DNA of 8,288 nucleotides from Caldilinea sp. CFX5. Its GTDB lineage: Bacteria > Chloroflexota > Anaerolineae > Caldilineales > Caldilineaceae. Numbering within the stretch: position 1 is the stretch's first letter; every line of letters starts with the position of its first letter. This document shows positions 6,062 through 8,288 of this stretch, piece after piece. The stretch lies in the NCBI GenBank assembly GCA_021405325.1, contig QWII01000186.1:1-8288 (forward strand), written 5' to 3'. The translations under genes were made by a program, and so were the position numbers. The notes below the pieces were generated by a model. The model was not told the origin of the DNA and ran no database searches. It saw only the letters and a program-made list of their open reading frames with translations.

Positions 6062-6136
6062 GCTCATCTACGGAAAGTGTGAACACCTGTCAGGTTTCCA
6101 AAACCTGACAGGTGTTCACACTTTCCGTAGATGAGC
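6062..6136. repeat. Long perfect palindrome (35-bp stem, 5-nt loop)
   Basis: The left arm 6062-6096 (begins GCTCATCTACGGAAAG, ends CCTGTCAGGTT) is exactly complementary to the right arm 6102-6136 around the loop TCCAA. A single G/G mismatch then separates two more pairs (6059-6060 with 6138-6139). The core is a run of short self-like words (CACCTGTCAGG / CCTGACAGGTG). Such length with no mismatch in non-coding DNA suggests recent origin or active maintenance, as in intergenic palindromic repeat families or small non-autonomous mobile elements. No target-site duplication is obvious. It could also be a bidirectional transcription barrier, though no T-run follows it. Confidence 0.85.
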
Positions 6137-6159
6137 GAACATTGTTAGCTTACTGCAAT

Positions 6160-6206
6160 ACAATCGTAAGTAGGATTGTTATAGAATTGAGTCATCTACT
6201 ACTTAC
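6160..6206 (+). other. Possible pseudoknot or alternative hairpins in the leader of the secreted-protein gene
   Basis: ACAATC (6160-6165) pairs with GATTGT (6174-6179), leaving the 8-nt loop GTAAGTAG (6166-6173). That whole loop is exactly complementary to CTACTTAC (6199-6206). The two pairings can either compete or combine into an H-type pseudoknot; if combined, one or more loop bases would have to stay unpaired for steric reasons. The element lies about 130 bases upstream of the start codon. Short repeats in AT-rich DNA can arise by chance, so confidence is low. Confidence 0.3.
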
Positions 6207-6326
6207 AAAAGTTGGTAGGGTAAAACAAATGATTTAGTTAAGGTCGGGGTCTTGATCCTGACTGGTTCAATACGCCGGCAATTCATCCCAATCCACAGAA
6301 GCCATAAACAGCTGTTGAGCAAAGAG

Positions 6327-6344
6327 AGGAGTAATTCATGTATG
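6327..6344 (+). promoter_or_regulatory. Ribosome binding site with two overlapping ATGs
   Basis: AGGAG (6327-6331) is the clear Shine-Dalgarno sequence. The ATG at 6338, 6 nt away, is ideally spaced but opens only an 18-codon frame (MYATKSECPKSIDHPAVA, then TAA). The ATG at 6342 (inside ATGTATG) is 10 nt away and opens the secreted protein with a proper signal peptide. The site therefore favours an out-of-frame start over the real one, which would lower expression or be regulatory. Confidence 0.6.
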
Positions 6345-8288
6345 CTACAAAGTCAGAATGTCCAAAGTCTATTGACCATCCGGCGGTCGCTTAACTGGAC
6401 CGCAATCAGCCGCTTGCTTTTGATCCTTGCGCTCTGCCTGCCCGCCGGCAGTGTACACGCGCAGCCCCTGATGCCACCGCGCACGCAGGAGCGCTTGCTG
6501 CACCTGGCCGCTACCCAGCCGGAGAGTATGGTTCGCGTCATTGTACAGCAACAGAGCAAAACGGCGGCTGTTGCCGATCTGGTCGCGCAAATCGGTGGCC
6601 GCGTCGTGCGCACTTTAGACCTGATTGATGGGTTGGTAGTGGAACTGCCGGCAAAAGCCATCCCTACCCTCGCGCGTGCGAACGGCGTCCACTATGTCTC
6701 GCTGGATGCCCCCATGCAGTTGACCAGCACGCCACTGGACGCCACTACGATGCACAGCTTGCTGCCGCTGGTCATGCAAGCAGAAGAGAGTCCGCCAAGT
6801 GAAGAAGAGGTTGTCAGGGCAGCCGCAACCTACACCGCTGTACGCGATGAATTCAACACTGCCGCCTTCAATAACAATAACGGTTCTGTCCAATGGGCCG
6901 GCGCCTGGGTCGAGAATGACACAGAAGCCGGCGGCAGCGGCCCGACCGTTGGCCAGGTGCAGATTGTCAATGGCGCCCTACGTCTTGATGATAGCCCGGA
7001 CACCTATGGCCAACCCAGCATAGCTCGTCAGATCAACCTGACGGGTGCAACCGCTGCCACGCTCCGTTTTGATTATCGTACAACCGTTGGCGTCGATTCT
7101 GATGATGCCGTGGTCGTAGAGGTATCAACCAATGGCGGCGCCACCTACACCGTCCTGGAAACCTTCACCAACATTGTCGGCGAAGTAGTGGGGTCGCGCA
7201 GTTATAATATTGCCAACTTCATCGCCGGCAACACCATGATCCGCTTCCGGGTGAGCAATCTCTACGGCGCGACGGACGAATTTTTCTTTGTCGACAACGT
7301 TCAGGTCGAATACAGCACAACGGTCAGCGGGGTTCAAGCGGTGACGGTGCGCGATGAGTTCGGTCTAGCGGACTTTAACAACAATGACGGCGCCCAAAAT
7401 TGGGCGGCGCCATGGGTGGAGAATGATACCGCCGTTGGCGGCGCCGGCCCTACCGTTGGTCAAGTTCAGATTGTCAACGGACAGTTGGGTCTCGATGACA
7501 CGCCGGACACGGGCGGCCAACCCAGCGTCGCGCGTCAAGTCAATCTCACCGGCGCCACCAGCGCTTCCCTGAGCTTTGACTATCGCACCACCATCGGCGT
7601 TGATCCCGATGATGCGGTGACGGTAGAAGTTTCCAATAACGGCGGCGCCAGCTATACTACGCTGCAAACCTTCACCGGCATTACCGGGATTAGTTATGGC
7701 TCGCGCACCTTTGACATCGCCGGCTTTATGGCTGCCAACACCATGATCCGCTTCCGGGTCTCCAATCTCTATGGCGCCAGCGAAGAGTTCTTCTATGTGG
7801 ACAATGTCCAAATTACCTACACCACCGCCGGCAGCGCGCCCAGCGGGCCAAGTAATGTGGGGCGCTACTTCCGTTTGGTCGCCAAATCAGAGGTGAACGG
7901 CAATCCATGGACCGCGGTTGCGGAGTTGAATGCGCTTGATGCCAATGGCAATGTCATTCCCAAAAGCGGTTGGTCCGTGATTTCCGTAAACAGCCAGGAG
8001 ACCATTGGCGAAGATGGGCGCGGTGTCAACGCGATTGACGGTAATCCGGCCACCCATTGGCATACCCAGTGGTATAGCGCCACCCCAACGCCACCACACC
8101 AGATTGTGGTTGATATGGGCGCCACCTACACCTTGAGCGGCTTCCGCTACCTGACCAGGCAGGACAACACCGACGAGGGCAACATTGCCAACTACAGCTT
8201 CTATGTGAGTCGTGATGGTGTGAACTGGGGTGCCGCGGTTTCCGCTGGGACGTTGCTCAACACGCCGGTTGAGCAAACAGTGATCTTC
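6342..8288 (+). CDS. Secreted multi-domain protein: signal peptide, I9-like domain, two beta-sandwich repeats, discoidin-like domain (partial)
   Basis: The frame is open to the window edge, giving 649 visible residues. Residues 1-40 are a signal peptide: RR at 14-15, hydrophobic core LLLILALCLPAG, cleavage after VHA-40. Residues ~58-125 (MVRVIVQQ...LVAQIGGRVVRTLDLIDGLV...VHYVSLD) resemble the inhibitor I9-type propeptide of subtilisin-like proteases. A Glu-rich linker leads to two tandem ~158-residue units (167-324, 336-493) sharing VRDEF, FNNN, WVENDT, GPTVGQVQIVNG, DYRTT, NTMIRFRVSNLYGA and VDNVQ. They look like MAM/jelly-roll-type beta sandwiches. From ~509 a discoidin/F5-8C-like domain follows (YFRLVAKSEVNG, ELNALDANG, AIDGNPATHWHTQW, YSFYVSRDGVNW), usually a carbohydrate or surface binder. 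No catalytic Asp-His-Ser block is seen; a peptidase or hydrolase domain could lie beyond the edge. ATG 6342 is preferred because an overlapping ATG at 6338 is out of frame. Confidence 0.85.
   Translation, partial: MLQSQNVQSLLTIRRSLNWTAISRLLLILALCLPAGSVHAQPLMPPRTQERLLHLAATQPESMVRVIVQQQSKTAAVADLVAQIGGRVVRTLDLIDGLVVELPAKAIPTLARANGVHYVSLDAPMQLTSTPLDATTMHSLLPLVMQAEESPPSEEEVVRAAATYTAVRDEFNTAAFNNNNGSVQWAGAWVENDTEAGGSGPTVGQVQIVNGALRLDDSPDTYGQPSIARQINLTGATAATLRFDYRTTVGVDSDDAVVVEVSTNGGATYTVLETFTNIVGEVVGSRSYNIANFIAGNTMIRFRVSNLYGATDEFFFVDNVQVEYSTTVSGVQAVTVRDEFGLADFNNNDGAQNWAAPWVENDTAVGGAGPTVGQVQIVNGQLGLDDTPDTGGQPSVARQVNLTGATSASLSFDYRTTIGVDPDDAVTVEVSNNGGASYTTLQTFTGITGISYGSRTFDIAGFMAANTMIRFRVSNLYGASEEFFYVDNVQITYTTAGSAPSGPSNVGRYFRLVAKSEVNGNPWTAVAELNALDANGNVIPKSGWSVISVNSQETIGEDGRGVNAIDGNPATHWHTQWYSATPTPPHQIVVDMGATYTLSGFRYLTRQDNTDEGNIANYSFYVSRDGVNWGAAVSAGTLLNTPVEQTVIF
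6840..7313 (+). repeat. Tandem domain repeat, copy 1
   Basis: This codes residues 167-324 of the secreted protein and aligns without any gap to copy 2, with about 114 of 158 residues identical by eye. Long stretches of DNA are also near-identical, for example AACACCATGATCCGCTTCCG, which occurs in both copies. The unit runs from VRDEF to VDNVQVEY. Confidence 0.85.
7347..7820 (+). repeat. Tandem domain repeat, copy 2
   Basis: This codes residues 336-493, exactly 169 residues (507 bp) after copy 1 at both its start and its end, so neither copy nor the linker arrangement has suffered a net indel. It runs from VRDEF to VDNVQITY and is followed by a Ser/Gly/Pro linker into the discoidin-like domain. 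The similarity points to a fairly recent in-frame duplication. Confidence 0.85.

Larger units (their letters stand above)
5889..6337. other. Gene-free region with several inverted repeats
   Basis: No convincing reading frame is present across these 449 bases. The stretch is clearly more AT-rich than the genes in its second half (about 6137-6260). It holds a 10-bp hairpin, a 6-bp hairpin (AAGCCG/CGGCTT, 6036-6041 and 6055-6060), a 35-bp perfect hairpin and a possible pseudoknot, some listed separately. Two copies of CGCCGGCAAT occur (near 6010 and 6272). A TAGAAT (6182-6187) could be a -10 box for the secreted-protein gene, but no good -35 lies at the right distance, so no promoter is called. 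None of the hairpins has a T-run, so no classical terminator is called either. Confidence 0.7.

Noticed and set aside
5967..6136. Rho-independent terminators for the Nudix gene
   Set aside because: Neither stem is followed by a T-run on the + strand, and the 35-bp stem is far longer than usual terminators.
5967..6206. CRISPR-like array or tandem repeat in the intergenic region
   Set aside because: The repeated words are inverted, not direct, and there are no regularly spaced units.
7365..7811. - strand frame opposite the second repeat (and similar frames at 7125-7337 and 7887-8276)
   Set aside because: The + strand frame is open through the whole region and shows clear domain repeats and a signal peptide; the - strand frames mirror that repeat structure.

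Overview
The window (8,288 bases, GC-rich, roughly 57-58 % by my estimate) looks like chromosomal DNA of an environmental bacterium. A member of the Chloroflexota (Anaerolineae/Caldilineae-like) is my best guess. The grounds are the style of the RecX N-terminus, the GNAT-nitrilase fusion protein, a large secreted multi-domain protein with long internal repeats, and a very high density of the hexamer GCCGGC. This placement is inference. No tRNA, rRNA, CRISPR array, insertion sequence or phage gene is visible.

Left block (1-2139, + strand). The end of a TauE/SafE-type membrane transporter is followed at 7 bp by a RimL-type GNAT acetyltransferase. Next comes a broken gene: the N-terminal half of a calcineurin-like metallophosphoesterase that runs directly into the last ~25 residues of a VOC/glyoxalase-family protein in another frame. 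After it is a complete class I SAM-dependent methyltransferase. The genes lie 7-26 bp apart and probably form one transcription unit, apparently scarred by an internal deletion.

Middle block (2136-5888). A hemolysin III/PAQR-family membrane protein (TrhA-like) on the - strand converges on the methyltransferase with overlapping stop codons. It diverges from recX across an intergenic region where both promoters carry the same 11-base -10 element (GGTATACTGTA) in mirror orientation. recX has a good sigma-70-type promoter placed so close that its mRNA is predicted to be leaderless. recX overlaps by 4 bp with a 555-residue fusion of a GNAT acetyltransferase and a nitrilase-superfamily domain (YhcX-like). 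The catalytic Cys and Lys of that nitrilase domain appear to be replaced by Ser and Ala. A Zn-ribbon Nudix hydrolase follows 37 bp downstream.

Right block (5889-8288). A 449-bp gene-free stretch holds a 10-bp hairpin, a very long perfect hairpin (35-bp stem, 5-nt loop) with the same apical core, and a possible pseudoknot. It leads into the start of a large secreted protein that runs off the right edge: signal peptide, protease-propeptide-like (I9-like) domain, two tandem 158-residue beta-sandwich-like repeats (period 169 residues, about 72 % identical by eye), then a discoidin/F5-8C-like domain. No peptidase domain is seen in the visible part.

No obviously new multi-gene system is present. 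The items most worth a second look are the probable nitrilase pseudoenzyme, the metallophosphoesterase-VOC junction, the long palindrome pair, and the leader regions of hlyIII/recX and of the secreted protein.
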